Shown here: positions 24,482 to 37,500 of the stretch, piece by piece | How the letters are laid out: each line of letters starts with the position of its first letter | Position numbering within the stretch: position 1 is the stretch's first letter | Source: Toxoplasma gondii ME49 | Taxonomy: Eukaryota; Apicomplexa; Conoidasida; Eucoccidiorida; Sarcocystidae | DNA: 64,000 nucleotides | Direction of reading: 5' to 3' | Assembly (NCBI RefSeq): GCF_000006565.2 | Contig: NC_031480.1 | Span: forward strand, 3,507,529-3,571,528 | Program-made: the position numbers and the translations under genes | The notes under the pieces: generated by a model | Databases searched by the model: none | The model's input: the letters and a program-made list of their open reading frames with translations, nothing else | Told to the model about the DNA's origin: nothing

Positions 24482-27400
24482 AGGGGAGACAGTGCGCGCG
24501 AAAGTCACCGGAACACAAACCTGTGCACACAAGCGCATGTGAAGACACACACACTGGCCTCTTTTCAAATTGCGCGGGTCTGTTCGGAAAGAGATGCATT
24601 TCTTTTATTAGAAGTATCTATGTATAAATGTATGTATATAAATTTATGGGCGCGTACGTATGTTACTAGGATGTTCTATGCGTCTTTTGATGCATACAGC
24701 AAAGCCTTTGTGGCGGCCTTGCAGGCGGGCGAAGCCGTCGCCGAGGCCGATCGTAGGGGACTTCGGAGGGTCCTCACAGTTTGCAGGGACAGTCGCTCGT
24801 CGTGCGTGGCACAGTCGTGAGAGTCAAAGTCGCACGAGAGAAACTTTTGGTGCTTAGCATGTCTGCGGTCGGCGCTCTTGGCCTCGCCAGCCGCCCGACT
24901 GGGGCGCAAACCACCTGCCGACTGGCTTTGCACACGCTGTGAAACGCGCGCAAAGTTTGTACAGAGAACACCAGTTGAGGCGGGGGTGGACACTGTTTTG
25001 GCGCATAGAGGACGGCAGACAATGCCAAGGCAGTCGAGGTGCCAATGTCAGTCGAGAAAGAATGCAAGTGGCAAGGAAGAGTAGAGAAGGCGGAGTTTCG
25101 AAAATCGAACTTCGAATGTCGTGGAGGGAAAGTGAAGGAGACGTGGAGGTTGTTGGTTCTCGTCAAACGGCGAGAGCCACACGCAGACGCCAGAGAAGAA
25201 GAGGCTGAAAAGCGAGCTAAAATGGAGAAGAAGGGAGAATAGAGTGAAGGAGAGGAGCAGAAGTAGAGCGCGTACGCCTCGTTGTCGCTGTTATGAACCG
25301 TTGGACTTTGAGAATTCTTAGACATTCGCGTTCTCGTTGGTTCTCTGTTTCGTCCTCTGTTGTCGACTTGGTTTTGAGCCATTTCCTCTCCAGTGTTTTT
25401 CCCTTTCGTCTGTCGTTTTCTTTTTGTGAGGGAAGCAAAGTTCCGCAAGGAACCACGAGGAGGCAGTGTGTGCCAGCTAAGACCGAAGTGGACAAGACAG
25501 AGTGGGTGAACGGTGGAGAGGTCGTTCTTTTTGCCGCGTTTTTGTTTTCTAGACCCTTTACATCTCGGGGCTCTTCAAAGTGTCCCCCACTCGCTCCTCT
25601 CCGTGGTATGCGGGGAGCGCTCAAAGCTTGACGAGTTCGTGTGACCCTTCTTTCCTGCCCTCCTCTACACACTTTGATGGTTAATTGCTTTGCTTTCAAC
25701 CGTCGCTGTTGCTTCTGCCCTTCTGCGAGTCTTTTGTGTTTGTCCAATTCGGTGCCCCCTCTCTCGAGTTCCCTCTGCTAGACGTTTGTCTTCTTTCGAG
25801 AAAGAGGAAGCGAGAAGGGAACCGAGCGTGCCAAGCGGGAAAGAAAGCCGGGACGACCGCGAGGCAGAAAGAAAGAGAAACGGGAGACAGTGCAGCGGCA
25901 GAAAGGCGAGTGAGGGAAAATGACAAGGCAGAAAAAACGACAAAGAGAGTCGGGGAAAAGGGGGATATGAAAGACATGGGGACAGGTCGCTGTGGCAAGG
26001 AGGGACGCTTTTTGCAGTCTGTTTTCATTTGAGCAATTGTGCCGAGATTCCGTGAACAACCAATAGTTGGTGTATCACGGAGTCGCAGGTGGACACTTTC
26101 CTTCAAGGTCATAGTTTCTCGTGCGACAGTTTGAAATTTTTTCTTCTGCTATCCAGCCAAAGATTCTTCCGATTGCGTTTCGCCTGTTGAGACTGAAAAG
26201 CTTGGTCTGCACGCTGAATCTGTCTACGCTGCCTTACAGCCTTCTAGGTCCTCACGCAAGCCACCTGCAATTCTTTGAGAAACCAAAGTCATAAGAGGAC
26301 TCAGCTTAGAGCACACCGGTAACACACGAGGAGTGCCCGGAATAGACGCCTAGATACACTGGGTGTTCTTGAAACCGTGTTAACACAGTAGAACTCAGAT
26401 CCGGTAAAGAAGGATTTGCAAGATTCGAACCAGTAGCTCAACTCGAAGTCTATAATCCCCGTGGAACGCTAATAAACACTCAGAGACAACTTCTCCCCGA
26501 AAAAAGGTGGTATTCTGGAAGACACGAGGACTTCTTGTGACAGGATGTGCTCATGTAGCGAACATGGCCTCGAAAGAGAAGACAAAGGACAGCACACCTC
26601 GGTGACTGTCAGTAAGAACCTCCGTCATGTTACCTGAGACAAGAGTGCCGAGAAGCAAACTTGTCTCTTTTTGGCACAGTTGAGCGGTGTGAAGCAGCCC
26701 AAATCAGTTTGTTGAAGAGCTTGTTTCACAGAATCGCCGGAAATCTTGCCCCGGCAAAGCTGCGCATGCTAACGCACTCTGGTTTTTTAACAACCGTAAT
26801 TTTCCACGTCCGGAGCAATCAAATGTGCGTTTTCCAGTCAGATTCCTAAATGGGCATTGCCTTCGCATGCTGATTTGGGTTTCTAGAACCGTTCGAGTGT
26901 TCGAAGAATATTTGGTTCCCGGTTCTGTTGGTCTAACAGCCAGCTAGGCATTGCTTTCTTCAATACAAATTCCTCGTTTGACGTGACGGCACAGAATGAA
27001 AACCATTTACCAGTGCTCAGTTTCGCCTACGGCAAAGAAAGGTTGCTTATGGGAAAACAAAGAACAAAACCAAGAATACTGCGCATGGAACTGGTGATCT
27101 ATCACGTGAAAAAGCTCGGGGCTGCTGTCCATCGGAGTGTGCGCTCTACGGAAAGCGACGCCCTCAAAAACGCCAAAAAGAAAACTCCCACGAACACGAG
27201 GAAAACTGGAGCGACACACATTCTCACTGTCTCTCTTTATTTTGCTTCTTTTTATAATGACATCAAGAAATAAGTCTTCGAACTTCCGGTCCCGCTGTGC
27301 TAACTTGCATCGTTGCCACGCACGCAAAACGGCACGTTTACAAAAAGCATCTAAGTGTCCCTTTTTAGCACCAACGGTGCTCTGCCCGGACTCCCCGAGA

Positions 27401-29545
27401 ATCAGTAAACCCAAGTATCTGAACGCGTTAGCTTGTGACTCAGAAAACGAGTGCTAAAATATTTCACCTCCCCCAGAGACTCCGAAGAGCCGTCTAAATC
27501 CGCTGCGACATGGAATGTCACAAAAACGCCGCTGCGATTCAAAACAATTCCACCTCCAGAGGAACCATCCACCTTGTGCGCCTCTCTGCCTGTCCCCAAT
27601 CACACAAATCCTCTACCTCTGCGTATTTTCGCCTGGGCATCAAACCCAAACAGGACGCACTCGAACGCGCAAAAAAGCGGCCGCGTCTTTTCGTCATCGG
27701 ACCTAACCACACGAGAGAAAAAAAGGACTAAAAGTGGAAAAAGAGACTGGCACCGGACACTACAGTGTCACGCTTCGTGCTTCACATACACACACACAGG
27801 CATTCGTCGCTCCTCGAGTCTAAAGAAAAAACTTGTTGCCAAAAGTTAAAAAACGACGGCATTCCGCCGCGCGATCCCAACCTTCGTGGTTTGCCGTGTT
27901 GTTCAGGAAACCATCAAAAACACGGCAAAGCGCGCAGCAGTTGGCTAGTGAAATGCCAAAATGGAAACATGGGAACGCCATATGACCGGAAAAAGAAAAA
28001 CTTCTGATGGCACCAGTCGCCCGAAAAGGCGCAGATATTTTCCTTTTGTCGCAGGAAGTAAACGCAGAAGGTCCCTCCACCGTTAACCTCCGAACCTGTC
28101 CATGTTTAACTACTGTTCTTACACGGAGTCAAAACAAACATGCAAAGTGAGAAGGGTGCGTTAGCAACACACACTCAAGCCGCGTGCTAACCATTCAAAG
28201 CCCCTTGTTTTTCTCGCGAAATTCCTCTGAGGGGAGATCCAGTTCCATGGCGCCAGAGAGAAAAATGCGTAACGTTGTCGAAAGATAGACTGCCGACGGT
28301 GAAAGGTGATGTGACAAGTAACGCACTCCCCCCCTCCCCCCCGAGCTCTGCAGCCAGGGCATAACATGTTAGCTCATTCTTGCGAACTGTCCCCGACATC
28401 CTGACACATTCGAACGTCAACGGAGCTGCGTGTATTTTTTGCTTCTCCTATCATGTCGCCAAAGTGGACGAAGACCACGAATGCAAGAAGCAAGCTCCAG
28501 CTCGCAGTATATACTCCTCAGAAAGCGATGTGTTAAACACAAAATGTATTTCCGCTCGACAAGCAAGTAGCCGTGTGTGCATTTCGAGTGTAACTTATGT
28601 GAAATAAGTGCTGCACATCTGAGGTCTACCCCTCCCTCCATTTTCCAAGAAGCATCGACACAACGAACGCTGCCCCCAAGACAGAAACACCCTCTTTCCG
28701 CTTCTCCTTGCGGCCTCAGAGCATCGAGGCGCTGAGACATTCACAAACAAGAGAAGCGAGATCCAAAGGTCTGCCCGCGAAAGAAAACTTCTCTCCCTGA
28801 CTTCGCGGAGCGTCTACACGCGATGTCCACGCAGGACTCGCTTGCAATGGTAGGCTTTCGTCCACACAAGAGGTGCCGCGTCGTCGCAGTTGGAGCGGAA
28901 GAAAATGTGCATTCTTTCTCATGTTTCTGTGTTCGCAGAAAGAAGACTTCTGGAAAACGGGAACCTCCGAGAAAGGTCACACCACCTTCCGAATTTGTGT
29001 CCTCATCTACGCTGGCAAAAGCCGCCTTTGAACCTGCCACAGAACCCGGTGCAGCATGATTTTAACTCTTCCTCCTGTTTCCACCGCCTCTTTCTCTGCG
29101 AAGCCTCAATCGAATGCCGGCCTTTGAAAAACCATGTATTTCATCACGACTGTGAGAGGTCTCTCGAATCATCCCTCTCTTTCGACCCACACCAAACCGC
29201 CCGCGCCCCGTACCACCCTGCATGCCTCGCCTCTTCCTTTGCGCATGTGCGTCTCGACCGAGGTCCCAGAAGAAACCGCTCACAGTATGTCGCCTCTCCC
29301 TGTTGTCTCTCCTGGCCTCGAGTTCCCTCACTCAGCTCCAGCGGACATTCCAGCCGATACGCAAGCAGTCAAATTCCTCTTGCATGTGCCGCTGCTTTGC
29401 TCCCGGCGTTACTCACGATTTGACTCCTGGATTCGACTTTGCATTGCTTTGTTTCCTGAATTTGGGGATTCGCCTCAGCCAACTGGCCCGCGTCGAACAG
29501 AAACTCGAGCCTATCAAAGCTCCCTTTCCACGTGAATCACTTTTG
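24482..29545. other. Convergent intergenic region, no gene seen
   Basis: Lies between the stop codons of CK1 (plus strand) and the second ApiAP2 gene (minus strand), so it should hold both 3' UTRs. Open frames are short and lack domain motifs. About 25.0-26.0 kb is purine-rich; about 26.1-27.0 kb is lower in GC, with AATAAA-like sequence near 26470. No RNA gene could be supported. Confidence 0.6.
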
Positions 29546-32500
29546 TCACTTCGGAAACCCAGCGTCCTCGGAGTCGAGCATGAGTTCGTCCGCGAGAGCC
29601 TTCGCTTCTCCTGCCACCCCGAGGCTCACTCCGCGGCCGGCGACTCTGCCTCGAGGTCTGTCTTCTTCTCTTGTCCTTCCCTCTGCGAGTTTGCGGAAGT
29701 AGTTTGGGAAGTACGTGTGAACGGCGGCTCTTGCATGCATGTCGAGGGCGCTGAAGAGAATGCGCTGGGCAGGCACTTCGATCTCGTGCGGGAGTTGGTT
29801 GAGGAGCAGGAGACACTCAAAGAGGTGGAGGTAGGGTAAAATCATCTCTTTCCGCCCCGCATCTTGTACGTGGAAAATGTGCTGCTGGACCATCCGGCGT
29901 CTTTCCTCTTGTTCCGCGACGGTCGAGAAGCACAGCGCGAGACAGGCGTCTCTGAGGTCCGTGAGACAAATTGAAATCGCGTTCTTCGTCAGGGCCAGGC
30001 CGCCAAGAGGCGCGAACGCGTCGTCGTCGTCTTCGTCGAAAAGCGAAGCGGAAAAGGCCCCGACGCCTTTCTGGGAAGCATGTCTCCCCTCCACGCGACG
30101 ACTTGCCAATCCATTCGAGAAGGAGCCGTACGAATCGGCCCCAGCCCCGTGACTCAAAGATCCGTACCCCCGCGAAAACGTCTCCCCGCCTCTCTCGTAG
30201 CGGCTGCTGGTCCCCAAAGAACTCGACACATGTGCGCTCCCATAGTAGCTCGACCCTCGCGTGACCACGCTATGCGAGCCGCCGAAACTGGCTCCGGCCG
30301 AGCCGTACGCCGACAGAGAGTCACGAAAAGGCGCGCCTTCCCTGCCCCCAACAGTCGAGAACGCTCCCTCTTCTTCACGCTCTCTGCACCTCCCCGATCT
30401 CATCTCTCGATACCCTTCCTCGCCCTCGTCCTGGATCCGACCTGCGGACCGCGGTCGTCCCCTCTCGGCGTCTCCTGGACCTCCAGGGCGCCCTGCAGGC
30501 CCGGGAGCGCCGCTTCGGCGGGGACGGCCCCTGTAGAACGCCCTGAAGTCTTCCTCATCTTCCTCCTGAAGAGAGCCGTCGTTCTTCAGAGCTTCCACCG
30601 CGAGAAGATGCGCCTCTCTCACCCCGCGTCGCACAACTGAAAACGCCCGCCGGTGGCTCTGGAGCTTGACCCGGAAACACTTGGAGACAGCGTCGTACTG
30701 CATCCCGGCGTAGAGCGGCAGCTGCGCCGCCTCGCGCGCCCAACTGTCTCCAGGTCCCGCCGAGGCCGCGCCCGAAGAGCCCCAGGGTCGCCGACTGCGG
30801 AGCAGCGGTGATGGAGCCGAAGGCCCCGCCACACTCCCGCCGTGGGAGGCCCCGGGAGAGGAGGCGTGGCGAAGGTAGGACCCGTTGTGGGGCGAGCGAG
30901 AAGAGAGACGGTCCGAGGTGGCGTGAGCCGCGGACAGCATGCCTCTGGTGAACATCTTGTCTCCAGGGGACGAGGTCGGAACCGGGCGCCGGCGGAGATT
31001 GGAGCCCGTGGTCCACGAGGTCGGAGTCTCGGCGGAGTCGGTTTCTTGGTTCAGCGTGTCGGCGCTGTGTATTGCAATCGCTTTACATATCTTTTGGCTC
31101 TCACCCGTCCCGAGAGCGTCCCCCTCTTGTTCGTCCTTCTTCAGTTCTCCAGCTTCATCCTCATCTTGAATCTCTGCCTCGTCCGTTCTGCTCTTCTTCT
31201 CCCTCGGCTCCAAACCGTTTCGCTCTTCTCTGTCGATGTCTTCCTTCACCCGATACAGGTCCACACTCTCTCCCGCGTCGCTGTCTTGCCCGAGCTTCCG
31301 CTTCCGCACGCGCCCCTCGTCCAATACGTCTCTCTCTTCTTCGCCACTCAGCGTTCCACCCTCGGCGCCGGACTCCGGATGCAGGCCTTCCTGACGCCCC
31401 TCTTCTTCTTCCTTGAACTCTTCTTCGCCGTCCTCCTGGTCGCACTCTCTCTCCTCCCACCGACTCACCTTCCCCCCCCTCCCGCCTCTCCCGCGACCCC
31501 CGGGACGGAAGCAGCTGACTCGCGTGTATCCACCTCGCCCTCTGCCCCCGAAGCCTCGCTCTAGAGGTGACACACTGCGGTAGGAAGAGAACGCCTTGAG
31601 GCTGCGCTGGGCCTCCTGCCGCTCCGCCTCCTGAGCCTCCTGCAGCCGCGCCTCAGCCAAAAAGGCACAAGCCAGACGGTAGGACCGCATCATCCCTCCA
31701 TGCTTATTCGGCGTGTACGTCTTGTAACGCTTAACGCCGTCGCGCGAGTAGGCGGCAAACCACCGGTTGTTACCCCGAGACCACCACAAGCCTGAGACAC
31801 AAGAAGGAAAGAAGAGAAACCGCAGACGAGGTGGATCTCTTACCAAAGACGAGTCCTCCTCCTCCACGCCCAGCAACATACAAAGCCTCTGTTCTTCGGG
31901 AATACAGATTGCGAAAGAACACACACACTTGGGCATCTGCGACGTTTCCAAGTCAACCAGACATGCACGGCTGCCTGCATGTCGAGTTGACTTGTATATC
32001 TCCTGAGTCGGCCACTGACTTTTGAAGGTGGTTTGTGGAAACCGAGAGACCTGATTTTACTCGAGGTGAAGTACAAAGCGTAGCTTCTGGTGTTCTCGGA
32101 TTTATTGGAAAGAAAGACGCAAAGGGAACTCTTCCACAATACGAAGGAGTGGACGCAACATCCAACTACACACCGTGACACGCCAGAGATCCCAGACTGC
32201 CCTGATGATCTCTTAGTCGCGCATGGTGTTCGACTGCATCTCTTTCTGTATCACCTGAACTGTGCCTTTTTTACCTCGAGGCCACGGCTGTAGGCGGTCG
32301 GCGAAGGCGGCATTCTCCTCTGTGCTTCCTCCAGTGAGTTCTTCTTCTTCATCGAGCCCGCCATCTTCTCTGTCTCCGTCTCGACTCGCTCCGAGTTGCC
32401 TTCTGGACCACGCTCGCGTTCCGCTGCCTTTCTCCCCGTAGTACCCGTCGTCTTTTTCTTCTTCCTCTTTGATGCGCTCCTTCATCCCCGCGGCGCCTCG

Positions 32501-34537
32501 GCCTCGTCCTCGCCCCCCTCCACGGCCTCGGCTGCCCCTACTGTAGCCCCAGCCGCGACCGGCGCTGCGTGGCGAGGCGTCAAGAGTCAGCGCGTCATCG
32601 TCTTTCTTCTCTCCGTCGTCGTCTCCCTCGTTCCGTGCTCGGCGCAGGCGTCCCTCGTCTTCCTCGTCCCAGTTGCGGTCGTCTCCTCCGATACCTTCTC
32701 GCAGCGTGCTCCCTCGCGTGTGATAGATGCTCGTGTTCCCCGTCCTCCCGCCACGAGAAGACAGAGGCGAAGCCTTCCCCCGCAGGCGACTTCGTCGCCT
32801 TGTTCCCCAGCCCCCTCTTGTCGCCCTCGAAGGTCCATAGCCGTCGTCTTCCCCTCTCGCCGTCCCACTTGCCTCGTCCTCGTCGTACTCGTCCTCCTCT
32901 TCTGGGTCTTCTCTGTCTCCGGCATCCGAATTCCGGAGCGGTCCACGCTTTCTCTCCTGCACTTCTTCTTTCTCTTCGAATCCCTCGTCTTCGTCTTCTT
33001 CCTCTCGCCCCTTTCGGGCTCCGCTGCGCCCGACCCCCCAGGCCCCCAGACGCCCCCGCTCCCCGCCTCGGCTTCTGCCGTACGCAGAGCCCTGAGAGAA
33101 GTGGCCGTACGAACTCCCGCGGCCGTCGAATTCGTCGCTTCCTTCGTCTTCTTCTTCAACTCCGTGAGAGCCTTCAAAGTCTTCGTCTTCCAGAGGGCGG
33201 CGTCGCCACACGCCTCGCGTTCTCCCGTTCCAGGTTCCCGGGCCTGCGCCTTCGACCCCGAGTTTCTCTGCCCTCCAGCGTCTCTCTCCACCTCCAGACC
33301 CAGTCACTGAGCTGCCACACAACAGACTGGTCTTCTCTGAGCGTTCGCGAGCGCGATCCAAACTCGGAGATCCGTCTCCGCCAACCAAGTGTCTCCGCGG
33401 TCGCCCCTCCTCCTCGTCGCCGACCCCGTCCCCCGACGCGGTTGCAGCAGCTGCAGCTGCCGCAGCTGCGGCGGCCGCCGCCTTCCCCTGATTTCGCAAA
33501 CACGCGAGGCGGTGGTTTACCGCCATTCTGCGAGCGCCATCGAAGCCGTACTTGTAGACCGGAAAGTACTTGTTCATCGTCCGGCCATTGATGCTGATGC
33601 CAGCGAGCCACCGACACTGGGTTTTATCGAAGCGGACGCCAACCACCTTGGGACACCGCTCCAGCTTCGCGTTGTACGATGACGGAGACAGCGAGCGCGA
33701 GTGACTCCCCAGATCCTCCTCGTCAGGCGGGGGAGTCCCCGTCCGGGTCGTCTGGGGACAAGTGCCTGGAGACGCGAGCAGGGAGGGCTCGTCTTCCACG
33801 TCTTCGCTGGCCTCTTGGCCCGCGTGCGGGGTCTCGAAGACCCGAGCGTCCCCCGACGTCGGCGGCGCCGGCTCGGGAGACGGAGACTCCTTCGCTTCCT
33901 CCAGTGGCTCGCCACACGTTTCGTCCAGTTGCTCGACTTCGTCTGCCACAGAAGGCGCCTGAGAGAGGGACGGCGGCGAAGAGCCATGGCGGGGACCAAC
34001 AGCGAAGAGCCTGTGATGGTCAGGCAGTTGAGAAGACCCGCGCGGCAGCCTGGACGCGACGGCGCCGCTCTCTTGAGGCGCACATGCTGCAGCACAAGGA
34101 GGCGTTTTCACAGTTCTCGGCTCACGTGGACCTGCGGACCGGAGAACAGACGAACAACATGTTCCAGCCTCTGGAATAGAGAGGGAAGGGGCCGGAGAGA
34201 GAAGAAGCCTTTCGTCCTTGGAAGGCGCGTGCGTGGGAGAGAGGGGAACATGCGACAACAGGACCGCGTCGGCAGACAACCCCTGCAAGTATGAAGAACC
34301 AGAACTCTCGGGACTTGCGGCGGCGACCGACCCGTGATCCTCTTCCGACACATTCTTCTTGGCAAGGTCGGACCCTCCGGGGTCTCCCGATAAATGGTGG
34401 GACGACAACGAGAATGAGTCGGAATCTGGCTCGGAAGCGCACGAGGACGGGGGCGGAGACGCGGCACTGGGGAACTTGCTGCCGCCGTCCAGTGTACTGA
34501 CAGGTGTTCCGGTGCGAGTGGCCGCTTCATCCGTCAT
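29546..34537 (-). CDS. ApiAP2-type transcription factor with three AP2-like domains and ACDC-like C-terminus
   Basis: Probable nuclear transcriptional regulator. Exon 1 is 34537-32275 (phase 1 end, donor CGAG then GTAAAA) and exon 2 is 31791-29546 (acceptor TGTGTCTCAG), giving 1502 aa. Domain 1 is at about residues 292-345 (GVRFDKTQCRWLAGI), followed by a poly-Ala run of 13. Domain 2 starts exactly at the exon junction, about 755-800 (GLWWSRGNNRWFAAYSRDG, then a long helix). Domain 3 is weaker, about 1115-1155 (GMQYDAVSKCFRVKL). Residues about 1360-1475 are all-helical. They match the pattern of the AP2-coincident C-terminal domain (PF14733): a leucine/cysteine helix, a middle helix ending in QQHIF, then ILPYLHLFECLLLLNQLP. 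The start ATG at 34535-34537 has an A-rich upstream context; the frame is open 124 codons further upstream, but that part looks like leader. The remainder is acidic and Arg/Gly-rich low complexity. Confidence 0.88.
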
Positions 34538-37500
34538 TTTTGTTTTAGTTTTCAAGTCTGACCTGAACCCAAAACGCACAACACGCAACTGCTGTGGAGT
34601 ACTTTTCTTTGTTAACCGCCTTCGAGGGAGGTGCCTAAACTGGATGTGCCGTTCCCCCACATCAGGGCAGACACCACAACATGTACACAGCGTTCGACAG
34701 CTAGCAAGAAGGCTAAGGTCCGGGCACCGCTGTGACCCGGAGACAGGAAGCAACGTCGTGGGCAGAAAGAAGCAAATCCACATTTGTATGTTCACACAAC
34801 TCAACACAGCGGTCGACCAACGGTGTGCTCTGCAATGTAACACACGAGAAGGGGCTCGTCCGGAAGAAGGCCCGTCAGGCGTCGACCCTTGACCGACAGA
34901 CACGGACATCTCTGATGAATCTAGGTTTAGTTTCTGAGATTCGAGCTTTAAATACCCGAATGTTCATTCGTCCACAGTTCATGACTCGAAATGTAGTCTG
35001 CGGATGGGTGATTATTTGAGTGTGCATTTCGCACATGGCAAGTGACGAACACAGGTAAAGAACCCCACCTGATTCACGGAGCAAGGTTACGACGGTCGAA
35101 CAGACCGGGGAAAGTAGCGAAATGTTCAAGATCAAGCTAAACAAATGCTCGTTCGGCCTAGACAGCAGCCGACTGTTTTCAGCCAGGGGGGTCCCGATTT
35201 CGACAGTTTGGAGCAGGGAACTTACCCAAGACACCACGCGTCGTATCGTTTCTCCTCTGGGTCAAGACTTCGCCCTCGGAAGGAGGGCAACCTTAGAAGA
35301 AGCGTCAGTTATGAAAGAATGAGTGAGAGTGTCACACAACTGGATGCTAAGTGCTGGACAATCCCTTTACGCGAAGAGTGTCGCCGTTCGTTGGACCTGG
35401 CCAGGCTGTTAAGGGGGGGGCCGTGGCGCCAACAGGAGGAAGAATGGGACTCTTTATCCCCGCTTGCGAAAGCGTCTTGTTCGTAGATTCGGCTCTGCGC
35501 CAAATTCTTTTCAGTGGCCGGTCGTGTTCAGAGCTCCCGTTGTTCAGAGGGGCTTCCGCGCCTCTGTGCAGTTGGCCAACGAACAGGTTTCCCCAGCGAC
35601 GACCTTAGTTTCCATACGAGAAAAAAAGCAACGGAGGTTGAGGTCGTCGAGCCTTTCGTCACTGTTGTGGGTAATCGAAGCCCAGAAAGTTCAACGAGGA
35701 GTGCTGGGTCGCTGGAAAGGGGTAGGCGAACGCTGACTCGAAATCCAAAAATTGAACCGCGGACCTACGCGTTCTGGAACTTTTTTTCAGTCGGTCACAT
35801 AGATCGCAGTCCAGTCTACATGTCGGAAGAGAGGTACGGTCGGGAATTCATGCACGTTTGACCCCGCAGAAGGTCGGTCCGTTCGTTCGGGAGACAAGCC
35901 AGCGTGGAAAAACGCGGTAAACGTGTGAAGTAGCAGTCGGCGGTTTGTTGTTCCACGGCGGCCAGACAACGCCGCCGTCCAGTGTCCTTCACGAAAAACG
36001 GCTGATCACGGGAGCTAGACAGATTTCAAGGGCCTTTTTAGAAAAATAAGCAGATATTCGAGCCAACTCAGCGAATTACATGGAAACAAGTAAGAATCAA
36101 AAGCAGAGAACACGGATTTAGAGCAGCAACCGCGCACGTAGTGTGGAGGGGACGAGCCAAACTGAACTGTATGTACACGATATTTGTCACCACCGCTCCG
36201 AGTCGAACGGATTCTATTTGTAATTTTTGCGGCGGCAAAAGAGTCTCGACTGCAAAGTTCCGAGCCATCCGCGAAAACCGCTGCGAAAATGCTCCTTAGA
36301 AAAAGAGAGGCTCTCGATTTACCGCCAAAGCCCGCCAAGATCTAATCAGAAACAATCAGCCCCCCTCCCGCTGGGAAACACGCCAGCGACAAGAAGTTGC
36401 GCTCACCACGTCACCACATCCATTCACCAAAGAGGCGACTGGTAGTAGTGTTGCTGGCGTGAGCGTGCGCGAGTGCCACAACAGACTTGGTTCAAGACGA
36501 CAAATGCCGATTCGGAATGGTCTTTTTAAATGCCCGTTCCAAAGTTTTGTTTCACAGCAATTGAAGACCGGCGCAAACCGCCTCGCCGCCAAGAATACGG
36601 GATCCGCTCAACAGGAAACCCCCATGGCGACGGCAACCTACGGACGGACGAAAGTGACGACACAAGCCCAGGTCTCTCGTACCAACGAAGAGTGGAACCT
36701 AGGCGCCACATTTCGAAAATCTACGTGTCTGAACAGAAGAGTCTAAGTCGGCTCGTTTTGCCAGACAACCTTCGCGCAGCAAGGAAAAGAACGGAGAAGA
36801 TTTGTGGCGGCCCTTGTCGGTCTTCCTCGATCTGTTTTGTCTTGTCCTGGGCTGCTAAGCGGCGAGCAGCGGACTCTTGTAAATCGTCGGTGCAGTTGAC
36901 AATTCAGACAATTTAGACACACAGGCTCTAGGTGGCTGCTGTTAAACCGTAGTCAGACGCCAGTGGCCATCACTCACAATTGTAAAGTCCTCAAAGTCGG
37001 TTCTTCTCGGTTACCGTAAAAGAAAAAAGGCTCGCGCGCACGGGTAGCCGGATTGGAAGTAGTCAATCAGCTTCATGTGTCTGCCAAGAAAGAGTCTTGC
37101 CTCTACGGACGTCCCGGTAAATCTTCTTTCTTCCATGGCAATCTGCTTTTGAATCCATGCCCACGGATCCAAAATTATATCGGTGTATTTGGTGACTGCT
37201 GCTTGATCAATCCAGCAGCAACGGGGCTGTTCCATTTCAGTGAGGTGTTTGCCACGACTCGTACGACTGAATTTTTTGCTTCCGTCTTCTCTACATGGAG
37301 CAGGCCAAACACTTGTTGAATCTTCAGCCCCGGGATGACTCCAGTGCGATGCTCTAGTAGGAGGGAGGGACAATTTCAACAGCACGGGCCGATTTCAACC
37401 ATGATACGATTGGTGGATGTCCACGCTAGCACACGCGCCAAGAGCGTTTCCGTTCTCATAGTGAAGGTCGTGGCATCCATTTGTTCCTTTCTCTGTTCAA

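Noticed and set aside
23695..24627. 310-codon plus-strand frame overlapping CK1 exon 5
   Set aside because: It is out of phase with the kinase exons and Arg/Gly-rich. The kinase frame joins in phase at 23632 and encodes the end of the catalytic domain. It does weaken the argument that openness alone proves the tail is coding.
26401..26470. Minus-strand GGTTCGAATC resembling a tRNA T-loop
   Set aside because: The flanking bases do not form a five-pair T stem, and no matching D arm, anticodon arm or acceptor stem can be drawn.
32396..33591. Plus-strand frames of 304 and 340 codons opposite the second ApiAP2 gene
   Set aside because: They mirror acidic and Arg/Gly-rich repeats of the true coding strand and show only Ser/Arg/Pro/Leu-rich low complexity.
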